Below, piece by piece: positions 27,789-35,243 of a stretch of 64,000 nt of DNA (position 1 is its first letter; each line of letters begins with the position of its first letter). The notes under the pieces are model-generated. The model ran no database searches. It was not told the origin of the DNA and was given only the letters and a program-made list of their open reading frames with translations. The translations under genes and the position numbers were made by a program. The stretch is from Kitasatospora cineracea (lineage in GTDB: Bacteria; Actinomycetota; Actinomycetes; Streptomycetales; Streptomycetaceae): contig NZ_RJVJ01000001.1 in assembly GCF_003751605.1 (NCBI RefSeq), positions 1,798,001 to 1,862,000 of the forward strand. The letters are read 5' to 3'.

Positions 27789-28112
27789 ATGGGCTGGGTG
27801 GACGACTGGAGCGCGCAGGCGGCGTGCCGCACGAGCGATCCGGATGAACTGTTCGTGCAGGGGGCGGCGCAGAACCGCGCCAAGGCGGTGTGCAGCGGGT
27901 GCCCCGTGCGCACCGAGTGCCTCGCGGACGCGCTCGACAACCGGGTCGAGTTCGGCGTCTGGGGCGGGATGACGGAGCGCGAGCGGCGGGCGCTGCTGCG
28001 CCGGCGGCCGACCGTGGACTCCTGGCGCCGGCTGCTGGAGACCGCGCGCACCGAGTACGAGGAGTCGCTGGCGACCGGGGTGGTCCTGCGGGACTACGCC
28101 CAGGCGGTCTGA
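27789..28112 (+). CDS. wblA: WhiB-family Fe-S regulator WblA
   Basis: 107-aa WhiB-like protein. Four cysteines bind a [4Fe-4S] cluster (C13, C35, C38, C44), followed by the GVWGG turn and a basic C-terminal helix (TERERRALLRRRPT) that contacts DNA/sigma. The start MGWVDDWSAQAACRTSDPDE is nearly the same as S. coelicolor WblA (SCO3579), a pleiotropic down-regulator of antibiotic production and an activator of sporulation-stage development. ATG 27789 has GAGAGGA upstream; an earlier ATG (27732) would add 19 unrelated residues. Neighbour order (PBP, wblA, two ArsA ATPases) supports orthology. Confidence 0.95.
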   Translation: MGWVDDWSAQAACRTSDPDELFVQGAAQNRAKAVCSGCPVRTECLADALDNRVEFGVWGGMTERERRALLRRRPTVDSWRRLLETARTEYEESLATGVVLRDYAQAV

Positions 28113-28134
28113 CGCGACGTCAGGAAGCTTCGTC

Positions 28135-28155
28135 GGGCGGGCCATCGGCCCTCCC
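28135..28155. terminator. Terminator between wblA and ArsA gene
   Basis: Stem GGGCGGGCC / GGCCCTCCC with one mismatch and an ATC loop, in the 57-bp gap between convergent genes. Confidence 0.55.
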
Positions 28156-28169
28156 GCGGGTCCACCGGG

Positions 28170-29420
28170 TCAGGCGGGGGCGCCGGGCCCGGCGGGTCGG
28201 GCGGGGGAGCCGAGCCGGTCGCCGATGGACCGGAGGCCGTCCAGGTCGTGGACGTCGCCGGGGAGGGCGGGCACCTCGACGATCGGCACGTCCGGGTAGA
28301 CCGAGGCGAAGCGGTTGCGGGTGCGCCGCTCCCTCGTCATGATCTGCATCCGCTCGGCGTGCAGCCGCAGCAGCCCGGCGGCCAGGGTCTCGGCCTCCGC
28401 GGTGGCGTGCGGGGTGCCGTTCTCCTCCAGGGCCTCGGCGGCGGCCAGCGCGCGCTCGGCGGTGAGCTGCGGGGCGCCGGTGGAGTGCACCCGGTTGAGC
28501 ACCAGGCCGGCCAGCGGCATGTCGTCGTCGGCCAGCCGGTCGACGAAGTAGGCGGCCTCGCGCAGCGCGTCCCGCTCCGGGGCGGCGACCACCAGGAACG
28601 CGGTGCCCTCGGCCTTCAGCAGCTGGTAGGTGCGGTCGGCGCGCTCCCGGAATCCGCCGAACATCGAGTCCGTCGCGGAGACGAACGTCTGGATGTCGGT
28701 GAGCAGTTGGGCGCCGAAGATCTTGCCGAGGGTGCCGCTGATCAGCCCCATGCCGACGTTCAGGAACTTCATCGCGGACCGGCCGCCGACCTTGGCGGGG
28801 GCGGTCAGCAGCCGGATCACCCGGCCGTCCAGGAAGGACCCGAGGCGGCTCGGGGCGTCCAGGAAGTCCAGCGCGGAGCGGGACGGCGGGGTGTCGACGA
28901 CGATCAGGTCCCAGCGGTCCTCGGCCCGGAGCTGGCCGAGCTTCTCCATCGCCATGTACTCCTGGGTGCCCGCGAAACCGGCCGACAGCGACTGGTAGAA
29001 CGGGTTGTCCATGATCGCCTTGGCGCGGTCGGGCTCCGCGTGGGCCAGCACGACCTCGTCGAAGGTCCGCTTCATGTCCAGCATCATGGCCTGGAGCTCG
29101 CCCTTCCCGCGGGTGCCCTCGACCACCCGCGGGGTGTTGTCCAGCTCGCTCAGGCCCATCGACTGGGCCAGCCGGCGGGCCGGGTCGATGGTCAGCACCA
29201 CGACGCGGCGGCCGCGTTCGGCGGCGCGCAGGCCGATCGCGGCTGCGGTGGTGGTCTTGCCGACGCCGCCGGAGCCGCAGCAGACCACGATCCTGGTCCG
29301 CGGGTCGTCGATCAGGGTGTCGATGTCCAGCCCGGTCATGCCGCTCCCCGTCGTCGCGGTCGTCGCGTCGCCCGCTGCGGGCGCGCCGCCTGCCGTGCCC
29401 GCGCCGTTCCCCGGGCTCAC
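28170..29420 (-). CDS. ArsA family anion-pump-like ATPase, second copy
   Basis: 416-aa deviant Walker-A ATPase (signature CGSGGVGKTTTAAAIGLRAA). Other motifs: TIDPARRLAQSMGL (switch I-like), VVDTPPSRSALDFLDAP (switch II), LVLNRVHS. GTG 29420 overlaps the stop of the preceding ArsA gene (GTGA), so the pair is made together; the two half-size proteins could form a heterodimer like the two halves of ArsA. There is no arsenic gene near, and the actinobacterial pair downstream of wblA is not known to handle arsenite. Cytoplasmic, substrate unknown. Confidence 0.92.
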   Translation of the reverse strand: MSPGNGAGTAGGAPAAGDATTATTGSGMTGLDIDTLIDDPRTRIVVCCGSGGVGKTTTAAAIGLRAAERGRRVVVLTIDPARRLAQSMGLSELDNTPRVVEGTRGKGELQAMMLDMKRTFDEVVLAHAEPDRAKAIMDNPFYQSLSAGFAGTQEYMAMEKLGQLRAEDRWDLIVVDTPPSRSALDFLDAPSRLGSFLDGRVIRLLTAPAKVGGRSAMKFLNVGMGLISGTLGKIFGAQLLTDIQTFVSATDSMFGGFRERADRTYQLLKAEGTAFLVVAAPERDALREAAYFVDRLADDDMPLAGLVLNRVHSTGAPQLTAERALAAAEALEENGTPHATAEAETLAAGLLRLHAERMQIMTRERRTRNRFASVYPDVPIVEVPALPGDVHDLDGLRSIGDRLGSPARPAGPGAPA

Positions 29421-30502
29421 GCCGCTCCCTGCCGCTTCAGCTCGCCCGCCAGCCGGTACAGCCCGGCCAGGTCCATGCCCTCGCCGATCAGCGGCAACTC
29501 GTAGGTGGGGAGCCGAAGTTGCTGGAGGTCGGCGCGCTGGGCGCGCTCCAGCTCGACCCGCTCGGCGTGCTCCCTGGCCTGTTCGAGCAGCGGGTCGAGC
29601 AGCGGCTCGACGTGCGCCCGGACGGTCTCCGGCTTGCGCGAGCGCCCGCCCAGGCCGGCCTCGCCGAGGGCCAGCGCGACCTCCTCGCGGTGGTCGCCGT
29701 CGGCCGCCGCCACCGCAGCCGCGTCCAGTATCGGCGGGCGCACCATGTTGACCAGCACGCCGCCGACCGGCAGGCCGGACTCGCGCAGGTCGGCGATGCC
29801 GTCCACCGTCTCCTGCACCGGCATCTCCTCCAGCAGGGTGGTGAAGTGCACCGCCGTCTCCGGGGAGCGCAGCACCCGCATCACCGCCTGCGCCTGGGAG
29901 TGGATCGGCCCTATCCGGGCCAGGCCCGCGACCTCGGAGTTGACGTTCAGGAAGCGGGTCAGCCGGCCGGTCGGCGGGGCGTCCATCACCACCGCGTCGT
30001 AGCGGCGGCGCCCGTCCGGGCCCTTGCGGCGGGCCGCCTCGCAGGCCTTGCCGGTGAGCAGCACGTCGCGCACGCCCGGGGCGACGGTGGTGGCGAAGTC
30101 CACGAAGCCGACCTTCTGCAGGGCCTTCCCGGCCCGGCCCAGCTTGTAGAACATGTCGAGGTACTCCAGCAGCGCCTGCTCGGTGTCGATGGCCAGCGCG
30201 TGCACCTCGCCGTGGCCCCGGCCGGGCAGGCCGAGCTGGGCGGGCGTCACGGTGGCGACCCGGCGCTCCTCGTACGGCAGCGCGGCGATCTGGAACAGCT
30301 CGGCGATGCCCTGGCGGCCCTCCACCTCGATCAGCAGGGTGCGGCCCCCGTCGGCGGCCAGCGCCAGGGCCAGTGCGGCGGCCAGCGTGGTCTTGCCGGT
30401 GCCGCCCTTGCCGCTGACCACGTGCAGCCGGACGCCCTCCCAGTCCGGCTCGCGCGGCGGTGCCTGCTCGGTCGGCCCCGCCGTACCGCTGGTGCCCGCC
30501 AC
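29417..30502 (-). CDS. ArsA family ATPase, first copy
   Basis: 361-aa ATPase with P-loop VVSGKGGTGKTTLAAALALA, DAPPTGRLTRFLNV (switch II) and LVNMVRPP. GTG 30502 is chosen for the GGACGGAGAG just upstream; a longer frame to 30592 adds a Gly/Pro-rich stretch. Residues about 1-25 before the P-loop domain are low complexity. It partners the next gene by a 4-bp overlap. It is divergent from the DUF4177 gene with about 160 bp between, which holds both promoters. Confidence 0.92.
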   Translation of the reverse strand: MAGTSGTAGPTEQAPPREPDWEGVRLHVVSGKGGTGKTTLAAALALALAADGGRTLLIEVEGRQGIAELFQIAALPYEERRVATVTPAQLGLPGRGHGEVHALAIDTEQALLEYLDMFYKLGRAGKALQKVGFVDFATTVAPGVRDVLLTGKACEAARRKGPDGRRRYDAVVMDAPPTGRLTRFLNVNSEVAGLARIGPIHSQAQAVMRVLRSPETAVHFTTLLEEMPVQETVDGIADLRESGLPVGGVLVNMVRPPILDAAAVAAADGDHREEVALALGEAGLGGRSRKPETVRAHVEPLLDPLLEQAREHAERVELERAQRADLQQLRLPTYELPLIGEGMDLAGLYRLAGELKRQGAA

Positions 30503-30665
30503 GCCCGCTCTCCGTCCGTCGCTCTCGTCCGGGGGCCCGCGGCGCCCCTCACCGCGAGGGTAACCAGCGAGCGCTCCGGATGCCGGGAGCATCCCGGTGG
30601 CCCCGGCGAATCATGCCCGCTTTGTGTCCCACCTCACACCGGCCCGGGCGGCTAGAGTCACCCCC

Positions 30666-30821
30666 ATGACCAAGTGGGAATACGTCACCGTGCCGCTGCT
30701 CGTGCACGCCACCAAGCAGATCCTCGACACCTGGGGCCAGGACGGCTGGGAGCTCGTCCAGGTCGTCCCCGGGCCGAACCCGGAGCAGCTGGTCGCGTAC
30801 CTCAAGCGCGAGAAGGAGTAG
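30666..30821 (+). CDS. DUF4177 domain-containing small protein
   Basis: 51-aa protein MTKWEYVTVPLLVHATKQIL... with the DUF4177 core (QDGWELVQVVPGP). -10 TAGAGT (30653-30658) lies 7 nt before the ATG and there is no SD, so it is probably leaderless. RidA follows after 2 bp and is likely co-transcribed, a conserved actinobacterial pair. Function unknown. Confidence 0.9.
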   Translation: MTKWEYVTVPLLVHATKQILDTWGQDGWELVQVVPGPNPEQLVAYLKREKE

Positions 30822-30823
30822 TC

Positions 30824-31288
30824 ATGGGCCAGGTCGAGCAGAAGCTCGCCGAGCTCGGGCTGACGCTGCCCGAGGTCGCCGCCCCGGTCGCCGCGTACGT
30901 CCCGGCGGTGCGCGACGGCGTGCACGTGCTGACCTCCGGTCAGCTGCCGATGGTGTCCGGGAAGCTCCAGCTGACCGGCAAGGTCGGGGCCGAGGTCACC
31001 GCGGAGGAGGCCAAGGAGCTGGCGCAGGTCTGCGCGTTGAACGCGCTGGCCGCGGTCAAGTCCGTGGTCGGCGACCTGGACCGGGTCGAGCAGGTCGTCA
31101 AGGTGGTCGGCTTCGTGGCCTCCGCCCCCGACTTCACCGGCCAGCCCGGCGTGGTCAACGGCACCAGCGAACTGCTGGGCAAGGTCTTCGGCGAGCGCGG
31201 CGTGCACGCCCGCAGCGCGGTCGGCGTTGCGGTGCTGCCGCTGGACGCGCCGGTCGAGGTCGAACTGATGGTCCGGGTCCGGGACTGA
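30824..31288 (+). CDS. RidA family protein
   Basis: 154-aa YjgF/YER057c/UK114-type enamine/imine deaminase candidate. The strand-helix pattern starts VEQKLAELGLTLPEVAAPVA and includes VHVLTSGQLPMVSGKLQLTG, NALAAVKSVVGDLDRVEQVV and the terminal GVAVLPLDAPVEVELMVRV. AGAAGGAG precedes the ATG within the end of the DUF4177 gene. The active-site Arg of canonical RidA (near R105) appears replaced by the VHARSAVGVAVL context, where an Arg is present. Role: clearing reactive enamines from PLP enzymes, if active. Confidence 0.92.
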   Translation: MGQVEQKLAELGLTLPEVAAPVAAYVPAVRDGVHVLTSGQLPMVSGKLQLTGKVGAEVTAEEAKELAQVCALNALAAVKSVVGDLDRVEQVVKVVGFVASAPDFTGQPGVVNGTSELLGKVFGERGVHARSAVGVAVLPLDAPVEVELMVRVRD

Positions 31289-31365
31289 CCGGAACCGAGC
31301 GGAACTGACCTGAACCGGTCGGTGCTGACCGGTGCTGGTCGGTCACCGGCCGGGAGGTTCGGGCG

Positions 31366-31395
31366 GGGCCCGTCGCCGTGCGCGGTGGCGGGCCC
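31366..31395 (+). terminator. Terminator after RidA operon
   Basis: 12-bp stem with two G-U pairs (GGGCCCGTCGCC / GGTGGCGGGCCC), GTGCGC loop, followed by TT. The string CGGGCCCTTCGCGTGC recurs about 60 bp downstream. No gene is visible in 31289-31493. Confidence 0.7.
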
Positions 31396-31493
31396 TTCGC
31401 GTGCTCGGCGGCGGTGCCGGCGGCCGCGCTGCGGTACGCCTCGGTGAGGCGGGCCCTTCGCGTGCGCGGCGACGGCGGTTAACATCCGTGAAC

Positions 31494-32336
31494 ATGCTGG
31501 AGATGCCGCAGTCCTGGCCCGACCGAATCCGCGCCCTGGCCGCCGGGGAGCTCGTCCCCGCCCCGCCCCGGGCCTCCGCCACCGTGGTGCTGTTGCGCGA
31601 GGGCGCGGCCGGGCCGGAGGCGTACCTGCTGCGCCGGCGCACCACGATGGCCTTCGCCGGCGGGATGTACGCCTACCCGGGCGGCGGGGTCGACCCGCGG
31701 GACCGGGAGGTGCGCCCGCCGTGGGCCGGGCCGACGGTCGAGGAGTGGGCCGAGCGGCTCGGGGTGGACGGGGAGACCGCCTGCGCGGTGCTGTGCGCGG
31801 CCGTCCGGGAGACCTTCGAGGAAGCCGGGGTGCTGCTGGCCGGGCCGGACGCGGGCACGCTGGTCGAACCCCGGGACTGGGCGGCCGAGCGGGCCGCGCT
31901 GGAGCGCCACGAGCTCTCGCTGGCCGAGTTCCTGACCGAGCACCGGCTGGTGCTGCGCAGCGACCTGCTGGCGCCCTGGGCCCGCTGGGTGACCCCGGAG
32001 TTCGAGGAGCGCCGCTTCGACACCTGGTTCTTCGTGGCCGCGCTGCCGCCCGGGCAGGCCGCCGCGGACACCGTCGGGGAGGCCGACCGGGTCGCCTGGC
32101 TGACCCCGGCCGCGGCGGTGGCCGGGTTCGAGGCGGGCGAGTTCGGGATGCTGCCGCCGACCGTCACCGTGCTGCGCGAGCTGCTGCCGCTGCGCACCGC
32201 GGCCGAGGCGCCGGCCGCCGCGGCGGGCCGGACGGTGGACCGGGTGCTGGGCCGCGCCGAGGTGGTCGGGAACCGCATGACGGTGCGCTGGGACGGGTAT
32301 GACGAGCTGACTATCGACGGCGTGTTCCCGGCGTGA
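31494..32336 (+). CDS. NUDIX hydrolase
   Basis: 280-aa hydrolase of nucleoside-diphosphate-linked substrates. The Nudix box is split by an insert: GGMYAYPGGGVDPRD, then about 35 residues, then CAAVRETFEEAGVLLAG (RExxEExG core). This split form occurs in the CoA-pyrophosphatase-like/ACAD-family NUDIX group. TAACAT (31480-31485) lies 8 nt before ATG 31494, so the mRNA may be leaderless; GTG 31488 is an alternative start two codons earlier. It precedes the MBL hydrolase, the same order as in S. coelicolor as I recall. Confidence 0.9.
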   Translation: MLEMPQSWPDRIRALAAGELVPAPPRASATVVLLREGAAGPEAYLLRRRTTMAFAGGMYAYPGGGVDPRDREVRPPWAGPTVEEWAERLGVDGETACAVLCAAVRETFEEAGVLLAGPDAGTLVEPRDWAAERAALERHELSLAEFLTEHRLVLRSDLLAPWARWVTPEFEERRFDTWFFVAALPPGQAAADTVGEADRVAWLTPAAAVAGFEAGEFGMLPPTVTVLRELLPLRTAAEAPAAAAGRTVDRVLGRAEVVGNRMTVRWDGYDELTIDGVFPA

Positions 32337-32444
32337 GAACCTTCCCCCGGAACGATCACCCGGCCCCGTGCCGGACCGTACCGCTGCCGGAAACACGCCC
32401 ACCGTCCTGACGCTCTGACGTTCTGACCTCGGAAGGAGACTCCG

Positions 32445-32636
32445 ATGACCCACAACGACGTGGCTCGCCGGACCTCGGCCACCCCCGCCCGCACCGTCAC
32501 CCCCCGCGCCGCCGCCTGCGACGGAACGGCGCCCTGGGACACCGCCCGCCCGCTCACCCGCGCCCTGCCCGGCCGGGCCCTGCTCCGCCCGCTGCCGGCC
32601 CGCCGGCTCAGCCGCGCCGAACGGGACTCCGAGTGA
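32445..32636 (+). CDS. Small basic protein of unknown function
   Basis: 63-aa frame starting ATG 32445 with a very good SD (GGAAGGAG, 7 nt). The product is rich in Arg, Ala and Thr (LPGRALLRPLPARRLSRAER). Its stop overlaps GTG 32633 of a 15-codon frame whose own stop overlaps the GTG of the MBL gene, so translation could pass by a chain of GTGA couplings. No family recognised; it could be a leader-type ORF. Confidence 0.5.
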   Translation: MTHNDVARRTSATPARTVTPRAAACDGTAPWDTARPLTRALPGRALLRPLPARRLSRAERDSE

Positions 32637-32676
32637 GCGCGGCGCGGGCCGCCGCGAACGACCCCGAGGACACCGC

Positions 32677-33498
32677 GTGAGCGGCCTGCTCCCGGGCGAC
32701 CCCGCCGACGCCGTCGGCGGGGTCGCCACCCCGCGCGCCCAGTGCGTGCTGGCCCCCAACCCGTCCCCGATGACGCTGGACGGCACCAACACCTGGCTGC
32801 TCTCCGAACCCGGCTCCGACCTCGCCGCCGTCATCGACCCCGGCCCGCTCGACGAGACCCACCTGCGCCGGATCGTCGACACCGCCGAGCAGCAGGGCAA
32901 GCGGATCGCCCTCACCCTGCTCACCCACGGCCACGCCGACCACGCCGAGGGCGCCGCGCGGTTCGCCGAACTCACCGGCACGCCCGTCCGCGCCCTCGAC
33001 CCGGCGCTGCGGCTCGGCGAGGAGGGCCTGCACGGCGGGCAGCGCCTCGACGTCGGCGGCCTCGACCTGCGGGTCGTCGCCACCCCCGGGCACACCTCCG
33101 ACTCGCTGACCTTCCACCTGCCCGCGGACGGCGCGATCCTCACCGGCGACACCGTCCTGGGCCGCGGCACCACGATGGTCGCCCACCCCGACGGGCGCCT
33201 CGGCGACTACCTCGACTCGCTGCGCCGCCTGCACACGATGGCCTCCGAGTACGGCGTCCGCACCGTCCTGCCCGGCCACGGGCCCGTCCTCGCGGACGCG
33301 CTGGGCGCCGTCGACTACTACCTGGCGCACCGGGCGGCCCGGCTCGCCCAGGTCGAGACCGCGGTCGAGGCCGGCTGCCGGACGGCCGCCGAGGTGGTCG
33401 CCCGGGTGTACGCCGACGTCGACCCGGCGCTGTGGCCCGCGGCGGAGCTCTCGGTGCGCGCGCAGCTCACGTACCTGGAGGACCGGGGCCTGATCTGA
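32677..33498 (+). CDS. MBL-fold metallo-hydrolase
   Basis: 273-aa metallo-beta-lactamase-fold hydrolase. The zinc motif is LLTHGHADHAEG (H84, H86, D88, H89), then ATPGHTSDSLTF (His), ILTGDTVLGRG (Asp) and LPGHGPVL (His). The C-terminal winged-helix-like part (about 215-273: TAAEVVARVYADVD, LTYLEDRGLI) matches the LACTB2-type group. GTG 32677 lacks a clear SD but overlaps a short upstream frame, giving coupling. It is convergent with crp. Confidence 0.92.
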   Translation: MSGLLPGDPADAVGGVATPRAQCVLAPNPSPMTLDGTNTWLLSEPGSDLAAVIDPGPLDETHLRRIVDTAEQQGKRIALTLLTHGHADHAEGAARFAELTGTPVRALDPALRLGEEGLHGGQRLDVGGLDLRVVATPGHTSDSLTFHLPADGAILTGDTVLGRGTTMVAHPDGRLGDYLDSLRRLHTMASEYGVRTVLPGHGPVLADALGAVDYYLAHRAARLAQVETAVEAGCRTAAEVVARVYADVDPALWPAAELSVRAQLTYLEDRGLI

Positions 33499-33531
33499 AG
33501 CGGCCCGCGGCCCGCGGCCCCGGAACGCCGA

Positions 33532-33571
33532 ACCGCGCCCGGGGGCACCTGGCGGTGCGGTCGGGCGCGGT
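33532..33571. terminator. Terminator between MBL gene and crp
   Basis: Perfect 10-bp inverted repeat ACCGCGCCCG / CGGGCGCGGT with a 20-nt loop between convergent genes. Confidence 0.6.
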
Positions 33572-33585
33572 GCGGTCGGCCGGGT

Positions 33586-34260
33586 TCAGCGCGAGCGGCG
33601 GGAGAGGCGTTCGACGTCGAGCAGGACGACCGCGCGGGCCTCCAGCTTGAGCCAGCCGCGGCCGGCGAAGTCGGCGAGCGCCTTGTTGACCGTCTCGCGG
33701 GAGGCGCCGACCAGCTGGGCGAGCTCCTCCTGGGTGAGGTCGTGCGCGACGTGGATGCCCTCGTCGGACTGGACGCCGAAGCGGCGGGAGAGGTCGAGCA
33801 GGGCCTTGGCGACGCGGCCGGGCACGTCGGAGAAGACCAGGTCGGACATCACGTCGTTGGTGCGGCGCAGGCGGCGGGCGATGGCCCGCAGCAGCGCGAT
33901 GGAGACCTCGGGGCGGGCGTGCAGCAGCGGCAGCAGGTCGCCGTGGCCGAGGCCGAGGAGCTTGACCTCGGTGAGGGCGGTGGCGGTGGCGGTGCGCGGG
34001 CCCGGGTCGAAGAGCGAGAGCTCGCCGATCATCTCGGAGGGGCCGAGCACGGCGAGCATGTTCTCGCGGCCGTCGGGGGAGGCCCGGTGCAGCTTGACCT
34101 TGCCCTCGACCACGACGTAGAGCCGGTCGCCCGGGTCGCCCTCGTGGAACAGCGACTCACCGCGGGCGAGCGTCACCTCGGTCATGGAAGCGCGGAGCTC
34201 GGCAGCCTGGTCGTCGTCGAGTGCCGCGAACAGCGCGGCGCGCCGCAGAACGTCGTCCAC
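33586..34260 (-). CDS. crp: Crp/Fnr family regulator, cAMP receptor protein
   Basis: 224-aa CRP. The cyclic-nucleotide-binding domain (about 10-115) includes SLFHEGDPGDRLYVVVEGKV and the phosphate-binding cassette GELSLFDPGPRTATATA; then a dimerisation helix and a winged HTH (about 150-215: LTQEELAQLVGASRETVNKA). GTG 34260 follows GCAGGAGG. Closely resembles S. coelicolor Crp (SCO3571), which controls germination, growth and antibiotic clusters. Here crp marks the edge of a region different from the remembered reference order, where nth should follow. Confidence 0.95.
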   Translation of the reverse strand: MDDVLRRAALFAALDDDQAAELRASMTEVTLARGESLFHEGDPGDRLYVVVEGKVKLHRASPDGRENMLAVLGPSEMIGELSLFDPGPRTATATALTEVKLLGLGHGDLLPLLHARPEVSIALLRAIARRLRRTNDVMSDLVFSDVPGRVAKALLDLSRRFGVQSDEGIHVAHDLTQEELAQLVGASRETVNKALADFAGRGWLKLEARAVVLLDVERLSRRSR

Positions 34261-34407
34261 GAGCTTCCTCCTGCTGGTGTCTGGGCAGTGCTACTCACCA
34301 CCAAGGATGACGCATGTCGCTCCGATCATATGAGGAGGGGGTGTGCCGGGGTGGGGCCTACGCGGCCATTCGCGCAGTTCGGGTAGGCGTTTCGCGCCAC
34401 CGGGGAG

Positions 34408-35064
34408 CTACTCGCCGAGGGCCTGCCGGGCGAAGGCGCGGGTGCCGGCGACGTGGTGGCGGGCGAGGGCGGCGGCGGTCTCGGGGTCGCGGGCCCTGAT
34501 GGCGTCGAGCAGCTGCTGGTGCTCGGTGCACATCGGGAGGCTGGTCTCGGCGTCGGAGGTGAGCCGGAACAGGCGGCGCAGCCGGCCGTCGAGCGGGGCC
34601 ATCATGTCGCGCAGCAGCGGGTTGCCGGAGAGGTCGACGATCTCGCGGTGGAAGTCGGCGTTCAGGCTGACCGTCTCGCGCAGCCGGCCGGCCTCGGCGG
34701 CCTTGCGGGTGCGAGCCAGGATGCGTTCGAGGCCGCGGATGCCGGCGGGGGTCGCGTGCCGGGCGGCGAGACTGGCGGCCAGGGCCTCCAGGGACTCGCG
34801 GACGGCGAAGAAGTGCTCGGCCTCGTCGGGGCCGAAATCGGCGACGACGGCGCCGCGGCGGGCCTGGACGGAGAGGAAGCCCTCGCGTTCGAGGCGCTGC
34901 ATGGCCTCGCGGACCGGGATCCGGGAGACGCCCATGCCGTCGGCGAGTTCGCGTTCGACCAGCCGCTGCCCGGCGGGGTACTCGCCCTCGATGATCCGTT
35001 CGCGCAACTGGACGTAGACGAGGTCCGCCAGCGACTGGTGGGCGTCGCCGAGGGTGTCGGTCAT
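34408..35064 (-). CDS. GntR family regulator (FadR/FCD subfamily)
   Basis: 218-aa repressor-type regulator. The winged HTH is at residues about 10-75 (LADLVYVQLRERIIEGEYPA, ELADGMGVSRIPVREAMQRL), and the FCD all-helical domain has FFAVRESLEALAASLAARHA, DFHREIVDLSGNPLL and the metal/ligand His in ALARHHVAGTRAFARQ. ATG 35064 is chosen. Divergent from an amidohydrolase with a palindrome in between, so it likely controls the amidohydrolase/permease genes in response to a small acid or nitrogenous ligand. Confidence 0.93.
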   Translation of the reverse strand: MTDTLGDAHQSLADLVYVQLRERIIEGEYPAGQRLVERELADGMGVSRIPVREAMQRLEREGFLSVQARRGAVVADFGPDEAEHFFAVRESLEALAASLAARHATPAGIRGLERILARTRKAAEAGRLRETVSLNADFHREIVDLSGNPLLRDMMAPLDGRLRRLFRLTSDAETSLPMCTEHQQLLDAIRARDPETAAALARHHVAGTRAFARQALGE

Positions 35065-35144
35065 CGGGGGGCTCCAGGCGGAAGCGGGCGGACGGAGCAG
35101 GCAGTAGATCAGATCATTCCAGATCGGTGCGGACCGCCCTCTTG

Positions 35145-35165
35145 TCTGGTATTCGGTATACCAGA
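35145..35165. promoter_or_regulatory. Candidate GntR operator
   Basis: Perfect 8-bp inverted repeat TCTGGTAT / ATACCAGA with TCGGT between, in the 179-bp space shared by the GntR gene and the amidohydrolase. GGTAT/ATACC cores are typical for FCD-type GntR sites. A -35-like TTGTCT (35142) and a -10-like GATAGC (35164) would place the site inside the amidohydrolase promoter. Confidence 0.65.
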
Positions 35166-35243
35166 TAGCTTGGCCGCCCGACCGGCGCGGACAGGACGGC
35201 CCCCGCGCCGACCGCCCGCACCCACCCCCCTCAGGAGGCCCCC

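Noticed and set aside
28170..30502. Arsenic resistance operon
   Set aside because: There is no arsB, arsC, arsR or arsD; the ArsA-like pair is a conserved wblA neighbour.
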